This document shows positions 35,420-47,750 of a stretch of DNA of 64,000 nt, in pieces. Position numbers and translations under genes: made by a program. Within the stretch, counting starts at the first letter, position 1. Each line of letters opens with the position of its first letter. A model generated the notes under the pieces. That model was not told the origin of the DNA. It did no database searches and saw nothing but the letters and a program-made list of their open reading frames with translations. Source of the stretch: Tanypteryx hageni. Taxonomy: Eukaryota; Arthropoda; Insecta; Odonata; Petaluridae. The DNA is taken from the NCBI GenBank assembly GCA_028673005.1, contig CM054117.1:37778564-37842563 (forward strand). Reading direction: 5' to 3'.

Positions 35420-35663
35420 CAACTTACGGAAAAGGAAAGGTAAAATGAATATATGGATGTCAACAAGGTGTTGGGATGAGGAAACCCAGTGAGCACTCAC
35501 CAATCAGACGACTTCAGGTTGGCGAGGCCCCGGGGATGTCGAGGCGACACACGTAAAATAACACAAAAACACAGAAACATCACAAACGTAAAGCTTTCGG
35601 AACTACTCCTTCTTCAGCTACAGAGAGAGAACTCTCATCCTCATCCCAACACCTTGTTGACAT

Positions 35664-35705
<42 letters not shown>

Positions 35706-36096
35706 ATGTCAACAAGGTGTTGGGATGAGGAAACCCAGTGAGCACTCACCAATCAGACGACTTCAGGTTGGCGAGGCCCCGGGGATGTCGAAGCGACACA
35801 CGTAAAATAACACAAAAACACAGAAACATCACAAACGTAAAGCTTTCGGAACTACTCCTTCTTCAGCTACAGAGAGATCAGTTCTCTCTCTGTAGCTGAA
35901 GAAGGAGTAGTTCCGAAAGCTTTACGTTTGTGATGTTTCTGTGTTTTTGTGTTATTTTACGTGTGTCGCTTCGACATCCCCGGGGCCTCGCCAACCTGAA
36001 GTCGTCTGATTGGTGAGTGCTCACTGGGTTTCCTCATCCCAACACCTTGTTGACATCCATATATTCATTTTACCTTTCCTTTTCCGTAAGTTGTTA
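35416..36096. mobile_element. Fold-back element: three copies of a ~215-bp unit, two direct and one inverted
   Basis: Unit 1 (about 35416-35630, plus) begins AACAACTTACGG and contains GTCAACAAGGTGTTGGGATG, GGCCCCGGGGATGTC and GAAGGAGTAG-type sequence in complement. It ends in a 31-base inverted copy of its own GGATGTCAACAAGG segment (35639-35669). After a (TA)n run, unit 2 (35699-35877) repeats it nearly exactly, and unit 3 (35884-36096) is an almost perfect inverted copy of full length. The whole block thus starts and ends with inverted TATAACAACTTACGG. Read in reverse, the CTGAAGAAGGAGTAG...CCGAAAGC motif resembles tails of Penelope-like elements, which often form tandem and inverted copies. 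No reverse transcriptase remains. Confidence 0.7.
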
Positions 36097-36560
36097 TATA
36101 TATATATATATATATATATACACGTGATCGGTAATTTGACTCTCGATAATTTCACTCCCAGCATTTTCACTCCGGTAATCTGACTCCCGGCAATTTGACT
36201 CCCTGTCATTTTCACTCCCACTGCCTTCATTATTTTTATAAATCAGAACTAAATGTAACATTTATTTAAAACTAGTGTTATATGCGATAGTGTAATAGGC
36301 GAAATACTAATCATACTAATAGCCAAAATACATTTATTTAAATAAGTTGCAATCATTCAGTGATAAGTGCACTAATTAGATTAAAGAAATAAACATTGAA
36401 TGTTAAAAGCAATAATTATCTTTAAAAAATACATTTATTTGGGGATGTAGCCAACATTGAATGCGAAATTAACAAGTCAGCTTAAAAACGCATTTATATT
36501 AGGAACCTACAGCCATTATAAATCAAATTTACTAAGCAGATATAAAAGTATAATTTAAGC

Positions 36561-36801
36561 CAGTGTTCCTCAAGGGTCCAGGCGTTATTTCTCGGGGGTC
36601 CGCCAGTTGAGTAGGGCATGATGTTTATTTTAATATACGATATATATTGTTTGACCCCACGTATAGCTCTGATTAATATTTTAAAGTGAAAAAAAAACGA
36701 GTCAATGAATGAAAAATGTATGAACATTTCATGGGGAGGGGTCCGCAGAAATTGTGGGATTTCGTAGTGATCCGCGGCTAATAAAAGGTGGGAAAACATG
36801 G
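36561..36801. mobile_element. hAT-like short element nested in the 1.9-kb element
   Basis: The left end CAGTGTTCCTCAAGGGTCC and the inverted right end CCATGTTTTCCCACC share a CA.TGTT.(C/T)C pattern, and internal GGGGTCCGC motifs match the hAT style seen elsewhere here. Flanks ATTTAAGC and ATTTAAAA match at 6 of 8 bases. Length is 241 bp, non-coding. Confidence 0.65.
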
Positions 36802-36963
36802 ATTTAAAAACATTATTAAAATTGTTGCAAATTACATGCAATACCTCTTAAAAAGTCCATTTATTTATTCGGATCGTACTTTTCAATTAGCGCATTAAGC
36901 CTTCTGTTCACATCCTTGTATTTCTTCTTTTCGTTCACTTCACCTCGATCAAATTGAATTTTT

Positions 36964-37405
36964 AGCCTACTTTCCAGAATGGAAATAGGCTTACTAGTTC
37001 CTTCGTTGTGTTTGTCTATCCCTCCTATTACCTTTTGAACCAATAGGCCGATTTTCATGACACTTGATCGAAATCTCTTGCAACTGGGGCTGAGCTCTCA
37101 AGGGTAGTTTTTGTTGCGAAGATTGCAAGTCCCGGGTTAGATTCTAGGAACTATCCTTCCCATTTAATTTACATGGGAAATTTTAAATCCGTCGTGCAGG
37201 GTAATTTTCTCTTGCACAAATATCTTAGAATTGTAATATCGGAGCGGGATTTGTACTAATCTCTGAGAAAAGGAATGGAGATTATAATTTTTATCGTAGA
37301 ATTTTGTGTAGCGACCGTATTTTTCAATCACGTTATGTTTGCCACACAAATACGCGTGATCAATTTAGTTTTCTGTTTTAATGCATTTGCAATATTTTGT
37401 AACGA
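36964..37405 (+). repeat. Interspersed repeat family, copy 3
   Basis: Same family as at 12203-13400 and 21091-21490: CCTACTTTCCAGAATGG, TTTTGAACCAATAG, CCCGGGTTAGATTC (damaged B box), CGTCGTGCAGGG and GGAGCGGGATTTGTAC. Its right part, including CACACAAATACGCGTGATC and GCAATATTTTGTAACG, matches the far end of copy 1, which shows the family extends at least 440 bp. Confidence 0.75.
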
Positions 37406-38320
37406 TAAATTAGGAAATTTGGGAAAGTAGGCATCATTAGTTCTGTTTAGATCATCTTGTTTTTAATTGAGCCAAACACTCTTCTTTGTTCAAAGTTGAA
37501 ATTAATGTCCATATATTCGGATGCATGCAGGATCTGCTTTAAGCTAAAACCTGTAACTTAGTGTTATTTTTTTATTAAACCTATATCAACCACTTTGAAG
37601 GAATATTCTGGGCAAGGTGAAACAGGGAACAAGACACAGAAGCGGCCGGGAAGGTTAAGGTTAAATATAAATAAATAAAAATAACATTCAAGCTGTTAAA
37701 TTAAAGCACCAACTCTCGAATCACTACTAAATTTCCATGCGAAAAATTGGATTTTAAAAATTAAAAGCTTAACCAATCAGTAATAATTGCCTTTTCAATT
37801 TTTCTACTTTTAATTTGCGTTAATCAATAGTTTTAACAAATTCAGATTAAGGGCAATTAGTATGATTAGTATTTAAGCCTATCATACACTAGTTTTATAT
37901 AAATATTACATTTAGTGCTGATTTACAAAAATAATGAAGACAGTGAGAGTGAAATTACCGGGAGTGAAATTTACCGGGATTGAAAATGACCGGGAGTCAA
38001 ATAACCGGGAGTCAGATTACCGAAGTGAAAATGCTGGGAGTGAAATTATCGGGAGTCAAATTACATAGAATATATATACATACACACACACACATTAGAT
38101 TCTGAGCTATATTGTATATGCATAATATACCTAGATTAAATACATACATTTCGGAAATAAATATTACAATTTTATCAATTTAACTGTTAAATTATCACAT
38201 TTTCAGGCTGCTGGAGTTGAGAAAAAGATCGTAATATCGAGTTTTGAGTTCGTAAATGAAAATTGTGGTGTAAAAATTCCTGTTCATAAGACCGAAAGTT
38301 CGTAAATCGGGATATACCAG

Positions 38321-38912
38321 CACATGCAACACGTTGCATTTGTGAAAAGCTCTAGAATTACCATTGACCCGAACTTTCATTTTTTCCATCTTGTTATGAA
38401 ACGACTAATGCGTTTTCTCTGCTTGTCAAGCGTGTCTCCGTAATTACGACCGGGTCGTAGATCTCGCTCCAACCGATATCCTCCAGAGACCAGTTCTACC
38501 CATCCACTCCTCCACACACCTAACACCCAAATAAAAGGTCTCAAACTCCACATCGGAGTAGCACTTCATCGCATGTGTCTAACGCCTGTCTGTCCCGGCG
38601 GAAAACAAGATTGGCAAATAGCTAATGGGCTATGTGGGCACGGCTCGAAAAGAAAGTCTGATGCAAATGGCAGTAATACTAGGGCGTAATTGGGGAGGCG
38701 GTCCATTGAATTAAATTTTGACAAGAGAAGGGTGTCGTCCAATTGCACCTCGAATGACAACTACAGCTTGCCGTTTTCACTCCATACGGCAAGACATCAG
38801 GGTTGAAATAAATTGTCTTTGATGCCTCGGCAAAATGCCGCGGCAGGCAGTAATTTTCGCCTCGACATATATGATTATCTGGTGTTAAATTTGACTTCCT
38901 CGATCCCACAAC
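38321..38912. promoter_or_regulatory. Non-repetitive segment downstream of the TfAP-2 exon, possible enhancer
   Basis: This stretch shows none of the repeat or tract signatures that fill the rest of the window. It contains an exact octamer motif, ATGCAAAT (38661-38668), and homeodomain-type cores (GTAATTGG near 38687, TTGAATTAAATT near 38706). In gene orientation it would lie in the intron after the AP-2 exon. Calling it regulatory is inference only; such short motifs also arise by chance. Confidence 0.3.
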
Positions 38913-38920
38913 CTCTGACG

Positions 38921-39233
38921 CAGGGCCTCTCAACCCGGCGCCCGCGGGTGCCATGGCGCTCTTCATAAAATTCCTTGGCGCTCGCTACTAAGGCTATGGC
39001 AAGTCATTTGCTGGGGAGGTGCAATAAGATAATACAGAAGAAGTACAAATTCAATTTTTTCATTTTTATTTTTAAGATTCACCTTCTTCATTATTAATAA
39101 ATTTTGTATTCAAATCAAAATATTTTTGTTTGAAAATAAAAAAGAATCTAACCCATTTCTTCTAGCTTTATTTTTCTGTGTACCTCCAATTGGCGCCCGC
39201 AATCCTCAAGGCTGAAAAGGTTGCATGCCCCTG
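38921..39233. mobile_element. hAT short element, 85 bp from the TfAP-2 splice donor
   Basis: The ends are CAGGGCCTCTCAACCC and, inverted, CAGGGGCATGCAACC. GGCGCCCGC occurs just inside both ends. Target duplication CTCTGACG (38913-38920) and CTCTAACG (39234-39241) match at 7 of 8 bases. Length is 313 bp, non-coding, in the inferred intron. Confidence 0.88.
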
Positions 39234-39238
39234 CTCTA

Positions 39239-41030
<1,792 letters not shown>

Positions 41031-41790
41031 ACCATTCCTATTTCTCCCTCCTTCCTCCTTTGTACCTCCTCCCTCCGCCCTTTCCCTCACTTATTATTCT
41101 TCTCACACCCCAAAAACCCCCTATCCACCAATCCCCGACCCTTCTCCAAACAACTTTCCTCTCGACTTTTCGCACAGCGTAATTGACACGGTCGAAGAGC
41201 GCGAAAAAGCCGAAGAAATCACCGGGATGAGGAGGAGGTGGGCGTAGAAGAGAGCTGGAGTGGAGGGAGAGGGACAAGGGATTCAGAACAACAGCTGCGA
41301 ACCCTTCGAAGAGGGCGCTGCTCTTGTTCGATGCAACGGGCGGTCGGAAGTACCGCGGCCACGAAGGATACGATAAGATCCGAAAGCGTGCGCTCCCTCC
41401 CTTCCCCCCTTAACCCCCCTCCTCCGCCGTCCCTTGCGCCACGATGCTGCAGTACCCTCATCCGAGACGCATCCTTCTCGAAATTCTCGTGCTCCTTGCT
41501 CCTAGATTCCGCTCGATACGCCACACCCACCGCCACTCAATGAGAGAAGCCTCATCAACACCTCTTTCTTTCTCCGTCTCTCAATTATTCGCCTGATTCC
41601 ACGCCCTCGCGAATAGAAACCGGCTCATCTCTCTCGGAGGAGATCATTCCGGGAGGAACGGGAAAGCTAAGAAAGGAGAGTTGATGGCGGGAGTGAAGGG
41701 GAACGAGAAAGAGGGAGAAAGAGTGAAGGAGAGAGGGGGAGGGAGGGATGAGATAGGGTGGTATGTGGGTGGAGAGATAAAAGGGTGATT
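41031..41790. repeat. Pyrimidine tract, mixed GC-rich section, then purine tract
   Basis: C/T-rich at 41031-41160 and 41395-41440, GC-rich and mixed between, then G/A-rich at 41641-41780. Frames across it are low-complexity. Confidence 0.55.
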
Positions 41791-42750
41791 TATCGATTGG
41801 TTATTTGAGCTTATCCTTCAGTCTTCATCGCGAAGCAGTAATAACGAGTGATTAAGAACTCACGCGGACATATTAGCAATAGGACGCAGGTACTTGAAGT
41901 TGGGGTTTCATTTTTATCCGGAAGCGAAGCTGAGGAGAAGACTGGGGCGACGAAGATGGCGAGGAAAGAGGACGACGAGAGAGAATCCGTTCCAACTGTT
42001 AAGCGAAGGGCTCTGAATATTCGGGCGATGATGAAATTGCATGCGGGAAAGTATACTAAATGGGCTGTATTGAATTGGGAACCGATAGGACGATACAAAA
42101 TCACAATTGCTGGCCGCCGATTTCTTTCTGACGGGACTCTTTAAAATACGAAAATAAGATTGGAGGATGTGTGGGAATTTGCCAGGCGGAGGGGTAACAG
42201 GCGAGCATAATGCAACCAAAACTCCCGAGCGAGATCAAACGCAACGAGTTGTTATCGTTGCGTTTAATCTCTTCTTCATACATAGCTATATATATGGTTA
42301 CTTATTAAATATACGACAAAATAAACAATATTAAATTCTATTTATCATCAAGAGACGAATGACAAAAATAAAGCAAACCGTAATAAATTCAGCTGTAATT
42401 TTTTTAGATGTTATTTCAAGAAAAAGTAGCAAGAGAAAACAAAAGTATGTTTAAACAACATGAAAATTAATTAATTCGTTCTTATCATCTCAGAATATTT
42501 CGCATTTTAACTCCTCTCTAGCATTACTACTGTACGGTTTTCCGAATGAAATCCATCAACGCATACCGTTTGGACTCCATCCAAATCTCAACTCCCACAC
42601 ACATCTATATGACGACAAATTTGTTGGAAGCCTAGATAAATTCGTCCCGCTTCATCATAAAATTACAACACCAACGGACAAATTAAGACCTCTGCGAACG
42701 TCAAAATTCCCGTGGCGTGCCCTGAGTTTTGTAATTAACGCGGGATGCTA
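41791..42750. other. Gene-free DNA
   Basis: A 98-codon plus frame at 41848-42144 has no recognisable domain. AT-rich from 42280. Confidence 0.4.
42231..42271. repeat. 17-bp near-perfect hairpin
   Basis: GAGATCAAACGCAACGA (42231-42247) pairs with TCGTTGCGTTTAATCTC (42255-42271), 16 of 17 bases, across a 7-base loop. It is not followed by a T run that would suggest a terminator. The role is unknown. Confidence 0.75.
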
Positions 42751-42929
42751 TAAATCACTTTCTTGTCAGGGAAGTCGGTGTAATCCTGGGCGGCGCTGGG
42801 AGGCAGGGGTGAAAGAGGCGGGTGAAGAGGAACGGATTCCCTTGTCCACGGATGCATGCTACCGGGTCCATGGCGACTCTTGAGGTTTGATCGTACGAAG
42901 CGTTCCTACAGCGTGAGCTACGTGCTCGT

Positions 42930-43250
42930 GCCTCAGGGAGAGTGGGAAGAATAAAGATCACGAAGAGAGGGCAAGGGAAGACAGTTGCCATAAAAGGGAA
43001 AGCTGGTGAAGGGAAAAAAAGGAAACGCGAGAGAGGAAACTGTTGCGAGAAAGGGACCAGCATAAAAATGGATGGAAGAGACGGGGATAATGGAAGGGGA
43101 AGAAAGAGAGATAGAGAAAAGAATAGGGACGGATGAAGAGAGAGAGAGATGAGGAGATGAATAAGGGAGGCCTCCACGCTCGAGCAGTTCCCCGCCAGAA
43201 ACCATAATGAGGAGAGCAAGAAGAGGAGACGTGGGTGGCAGGGTTAGAGG
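42930..43250. repeat. Purine-rich tract
   Basis: G/A-biased plus strand with GAGAGAGAGAGATGAGG near 43137-43153. It abuts a tract of opposite bias. Confidence 0.7.
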
Positions 43251-43560
43251 AGAGAATCTCTCATCCTCTTTCCTCCCCTTTCCCTACCGTCTCTCCCAGC
43301 TTCTCCCTCCGGCAGTACACGCCGTTCCTCCTCACGGGGTCCCTCGGGGCGGACGTTGTCCAGTCTCCAGAACTGTAAATCTGCCTACTCTCGCCCACTC
43401 ACACATCCGCTCGCCCTCTCCTCCTCCTTCGACTCTCATCGCATTAGCAAAACATCGAACGACTCCTCCTCTCTCCCTCAGGCCCTTCATCTCCTTCCCA
43501 TTCCTTCCTCATCTCCATTTCCCTCCTTGACCGTCCTCACTCGCACCTATTCCCTTCGGC
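43251..43560. repeat. Pyrimidine-rich tract
   Basis: C/T-biased plus strand directly following the purine tract, giving an abrupt strand switch near 43255. Confidence 0.7.
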
Positions 43561-44340
43561 ATTCGTCGTGGCCTTAAGCTTAGTCCTATTTGATTTATAT
43601 ATTTAGAGTAAGTTAGCATCGATTCGAGATGAATGTGTGGTTTACTTTTAACTCGTGTTGTGCCGATTGATTAGAATAATTTCATCCATTTTTTCTTATG
43701 CTTTCTGTTTATTTATTTTTGGTAGAAAATTCACGCACGTAACTTTTGCGCTAACTTCGTGGGGCGTGTACCAGTATAATTAGATTTTACACATGAGGGA
43801 ATGTCGTATGTACCTTTGTAATAGTTAAATTAGTTTATCTAGAATTATATAACGCGGGTGAATTTTTTACAGAATTATAACAGAAAGATTATTTTATTAT
43901 TTTACAATATTTTTAAGGTTACCTTTTTCGCAACATTATCATAATTGATTTTTGCTAATGTTACAATTCATTTATTGCTATTTTACAACATATAAGCACT
44001 GCTTTTATAAATTTCCAGTGATCGATTTAGCTTTCACAAAAATCAACTTATTTTCTCAAGTATACCTTTCTTTTCAAAGTGAAAAATATTGAATATTATT
44101 ATCAATAAATATCTAGCATTCATAAAAATAAGTTAAAACATAATTTCCTTCGTCAATAAAAATCAAACCAGTTTTTTTTAAATCATCAAACTCGCATTGG
44201 TAAACCCATCGATTTTTTAAAATCTCACAGGACTTTTAACAATCATGTCTTTAAATTCCTCTTCCCTCGAAAGATCCAAAAATCTTCCGCTTTAATGCTT
44301 CACCGGGAAGCAAATGATTCGACTGCGAAACCTCATTCGC
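43561..44340. other. Gene-free AT-rich DNA
   Basis: Strongly AT-rich with no recognised feature. Confidence 0.45.
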
Positions 44341-45200
44341 ATCGTCTTTCGGCTTTGAGAGAGAGAGAGAGGTTGAGCGTGAGGGTCGTGATAATTCCAA
44401 TGTGGAGCGAGGAAAGGGAAAGAGGTTGGGAGACGTGTGGGAGTTAGGGAAGAGGGGAGGCGGCGTGGGGGCGGATCGAGGAGAAAGAGACGGCGGCGGG
44501 GTTAGTGTTTCGAGAGGTGATTAGCGTTGTCAGCTGGAAATGGGAAGGCGCGATCGTCAAGGGGGGACTTTCCGGATGGAGATTTTCTTGTGGAAATGGG
44601 AGAATCAGTCAGGGTCTGCGGAGAACGCGGGGGAGAGAGGATCCAAGGGAAAGGGGTCTCGGGGTGGAGGTGGAGGAATCGCGGGAGCGGAGGTGGTTCG
44701 CAGAAGGGAAGGAATTGGGGACGGAGAAGCGAGGAATGCAGATAGAGATGGGAAGGGAGGTGGCGGGGGACTTAACAAAGGAGATGGGTGCGGAGGAGTA
44801 GGAGGTTAATGGAGGCTGGTAATGGGACATCGATCTGAGAGTGAGAGAGATGAAAATAAGAAGGCGTGGCGGCGGATGAGGGCGGTTAAGGAGCAACGAG
44901 GATATAGAGGGAGTTTCGGTCAAATGAGGGTGTCGGAAAAGGTTGGGAGGGAGAGGATGTGAGATACGACGGTTTGATTGTTGGACACGGACGGCGAGAG
45001 GATACTCGGAAAAGAGCTGGATTAGAAACCAAAGGGCCGAGAAATAGGAGAGCTGATATGCTTCCTAGAATGCGGTAATGAGAATAGGAAGTAGGGAATT
45101 GTCCAGATAGAGGAGGTCGTGGGCGAAGCCATTCGAAGGAGAGATGGGGAAAGCAGATATGGAACCACAATGGGAAAATGAAAATGGGCGGGATTCGTGC
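44341..45200. repeat. Long purine-rich tract
   Basis: G/A-biased plus strand, starting with (GA)n at 44357-44371. Frames on both strands are low-complexity (Gly/Arg/Glu or Ser/Pro/Leu). Confidence 0.75.
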
Positions 45201-45519
45201 TTTGGCGAAACACTTAAAAGAGTAAACACGATGTCGGACGAACGGATGTTTTTTCGAATATTTTTGAATCGGCTTCCCGTCGATTTGTGCTGATTTAGAA
45301 TACATATTTCGCGTAGCGCTGCTTCAAATTGGGCGAGGAAAATAAAAATATGTTCTACTCTCGAGAATTTGAGAAACTTATTAAACCAACGGATTCTTCA
45401 GCAGAAATTGATTTTTCAAAAGTTCCGCGCTCTCCAGAACTTGCATTTGCGACTTATAGCGGATAAAAAAGTACGTAGGATGTTGTTATTGATCTTTCGA
45501 GGAAGCAAAAAAAAAGATC
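45201..45519. other. Gene-free DNA
   Basis: Short AT-leaning spacer between purine tracts, with no feature recognised. Confidence 0.4.
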
Positions 45520-45870
45520 GAGACGGGGAAAAATGGAAAGGATGGGGAAGGGAAAGGACTAGATAAAGAGAAGGGGAGAGAGGCGGAACTTAAAAATCTG
45601 GAGGATTAAGTTGGAGGGAATGAAGACTTGTTGCATAGGTTGAAACCATGCTAAATGAGAGTTGGGAGGGTGGAAAAGGATGGGATGGGGTGTATTGAAG
45701 GAGAGGGAGGTAGTTGGGAAAGGCGGGAGGGGGGAGAGCCAGCCGAAGAAAATTTCGAGATGGACGAAAACCGAAGAGAGGTGTGGGGAGGAGGATTTGG
45801 GATGAGGCAGAGGGTAAAGAGGTAGCAAAGACGAAGCACAAGAGATGTGGAGAAAGGAGTGAAAAAGAAT
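45520..45870. repeat. Purine-rich tract
   Basis: G/A-biased plus strand. Three overlapping minus-strand frames share the same low-complexity composition. Confidence 0.75.
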
Positions 45871-46299
45871 AGAGATTTGTAAATCGGTGACGAAAATAGA
45901 ATACAAATGAACCACATTTAAAAAAACGCCTGTGTTTATGTAACATGGTGCATTAGTTATTTTGAAATTGAACTCTCAAGGTCGGCGTGTGCCACACGGG
46001 AATGACCACCGATAACAGAGCGGTTCGAAATAATTATTTTCAAACACGAGAGAGGCAGGCGAAAATAAAATATCGGACTTTAAAAACAAGATAACGACGC
46101 TAAAAATGCAATGAAGGACGAAGGGCACAAAAAAGCGAAAGAACGCAAAAACCAGCAGTTGAAAAAGGAGAGCATTGAAAACATAATAGGCACACAATGA
46201 GAATTGAAAATTGTTTACGGAACGGAATAAAATATAAGGCGGAGAAAATAGAATACCAAGAGAAATAAAACGGTTAGATAATATCGAAAGAAGAATAGA
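45871..46299. other. A-rich gene-free spacer
   Basis: A-rich on the plus strand but not G-rich. Overlapping minus frames are Phe/Leu/Ser-rich. No gene recognised. Confidence 0.4.
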
Positions 46300-46680
46300 A
46301 AGGTGAACGTTTTTGGCGGGAAGGAGGGGGCACAAAGGATGGAAAGAGACGGATGGAAAGGGAGCAAGGGTGAAAGAGGGCTGAAGATGGACCTCAGCGG
46401 GAAGCATAAGGGGGGGGGGGGAGAGAGGGATCGGACGGAGGCGGAGGGAATTAATAAAGCCCGAATTGTTATTATTTTTCCGAGGGAATGAGATGAGAAG
46501 GGGTGGAGATGGGCGCCATAAGATATTAAAGCCAGAGATGGAGAGAGGAGAGGGGAATGACGGAGTGAGAAGCTGCCGGGAGAGCTTGAGGGAAGTGGTG
46601 GGGATGTGCGAGGAATGGGGAAGAGGAGAGAAGAAGGGAGAGGGGGAAGAAGTTGGGGATTGCTTTTGAAGTAAAGGGAG
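46300..46680. repeat. Purine-rich tract with a G run
   Basis: G/A-biased plus strand including a 10-base G run near 46411-46420. Confidence 0.75.
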
Positions 46681-47750
46681 GAATTGGAATGATAAGTCGG
46701 AGGGACTCTGTTGGACCGATTGATTTATGATTCCTTCGCTTTATCGTTCTAGCTTTGCGTACCTTTACCTCTATTTTTCTCAGCTCTTCTTCGGAACTGC
46801 CGAATTTCTCGAAGAATAAATTCGTATTAAAAGCTCTCTTCGGATTCTCTCCTGGAGGTCAGTTTTTGTTCGTGCGATCTTGTCCGAAAGGACCTTCACT
46901 CGCCAGTACAGGCCGATGAGAGGTAGCAGAGACGATACAGGGCAAAAGACAACGGTTTCTGCTGAGAAAAGATTTATCTATATTTCTCAGTGATTAGAGA
47001 ATTATTGGAGAAATCAGATGCGCAGTCTGTCTAAGATAAATCCTTCCTAAATGATCCTCCGGGAGCTGATTCTAAATGAGAATACATCACGAGCAAAGAT
47101 GAGTGGTATTTTACTGAATGCATTATATTTTTCGTCCAAAATAGCGTTATTTCCTGAGTGTTTACTTAAAAATTATACAAAAGTATCTTTCTCGTGAAAA
47201 TTTATTTCGATTCTAAGAACATTTTAGAACCTATTATCGGTAGGCACTATTCACTGAGGATGACTGCTTTGTAGCCACTATGTGCATATAGAGTTCCAAA
47301 CATATTCATGCCTACTGCGGTGATCTAAATTAGCAGCTGTTGCTGCATACGATCGACAGTAAAGGAGCGATCCTAGCAGAAAAAACAAGAGAGAAAAAAG
47401 CGTGGGCGACCACCAAGATGGATGACAGATTGATCACAAGTCATTGAGGAAATTGGTGCAATCGCCTCCATTTCGGTTTTTTAGAGCTCTTGACATTTCC
47501 GGTATATTTTCTCTATCGAAACCACCTAACTCTCCAAAGACCTAGAACGGAAGCAAAAACTCGCCGATGTTCGAACTAAAGGTTTTAGTAAGCGAATCCT
47601 GAAAACCGTCCATTTTAATTGCGACGAGGCGAAAAGAAGAACGTTCCCAGACATAGCACGCTTTCGCGGAACGCGGCGACGGTGTAACGAGAAATACTTT
47701 CGGATTCGAACCGGGAAATGAGCGCTCAAATGAGGAGTGATTGATTGCTT
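46681..47750. other. Gene-free DNA
   Basis: Balanced to AT-rich sequence with no recognised feature. Confidence 0.4.

Larger units (their letters stand above)
36130..38065. mobile_element. 1.9-kb element with ~200-bp terminal inverted repeats of ~15-bp subrepeats
   Basis: The left arm (36130-36325) and the inverted right arm (37851-38065) are clearly similar throughout. Each begins with a tandem array of about 15-bp units (consensus GGTAATTTSACTCCC): six units left, eight right. Each then continues with shared unique sequence (CACTGYCTTCATTATTTTT, then CTAAATGTAA and AAAACTAGTGT). The interior is AT-rich, has no transposase frame that I can recognise, and hosts a hAT element and an interspersed repeat. 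The left end adjoins an (AT)n run; the right end is followed by ATAGAATATATATA. The subterminal repeats look like transposase-binding arrays. I cannot assign a superfamily. Confidence 0.75.
35079..38320. mobile_element. Candidate outer element of a nested transposon locus
   Basis: The left boundary has CTCCCGATTTAAGAAC (35083-35098), which forms a hairpin with GCTCGTAAACTGGGAG (35120-35135). The right boundary, read inverted, has CCCGATTTACGAAC with a similar hairpin partner (CATTTACGAACTC). The shared CCCGATTTA.GAAC ends suggest the two ends of one Tigger/mariner-like short element of about 500 bp, split by later insertions (35355-38065). The pairing rests on about 14 matching bases plus the shared hairpin layout, and no target duplication was confirmed. 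Confidence 0.4.

Noticed and set aside
35452..36062. Hammerhead ribozyme inside the fold-back units, as found in some Penelope-like elements
   Set aside because: I looked for the CTGANGA...GAAA core on both strands. GGGATGAGGAAACCC and TCTGATTGGTGAG come close but lack the correct core and stem spacing.
41848..42144. 98-codon Lys/Arg/Glu-rich plus-strand frame
   Set aside because: No domain recognised. It partly overlaps a minus-strand frame of similar length, and no splice or start context supports it.
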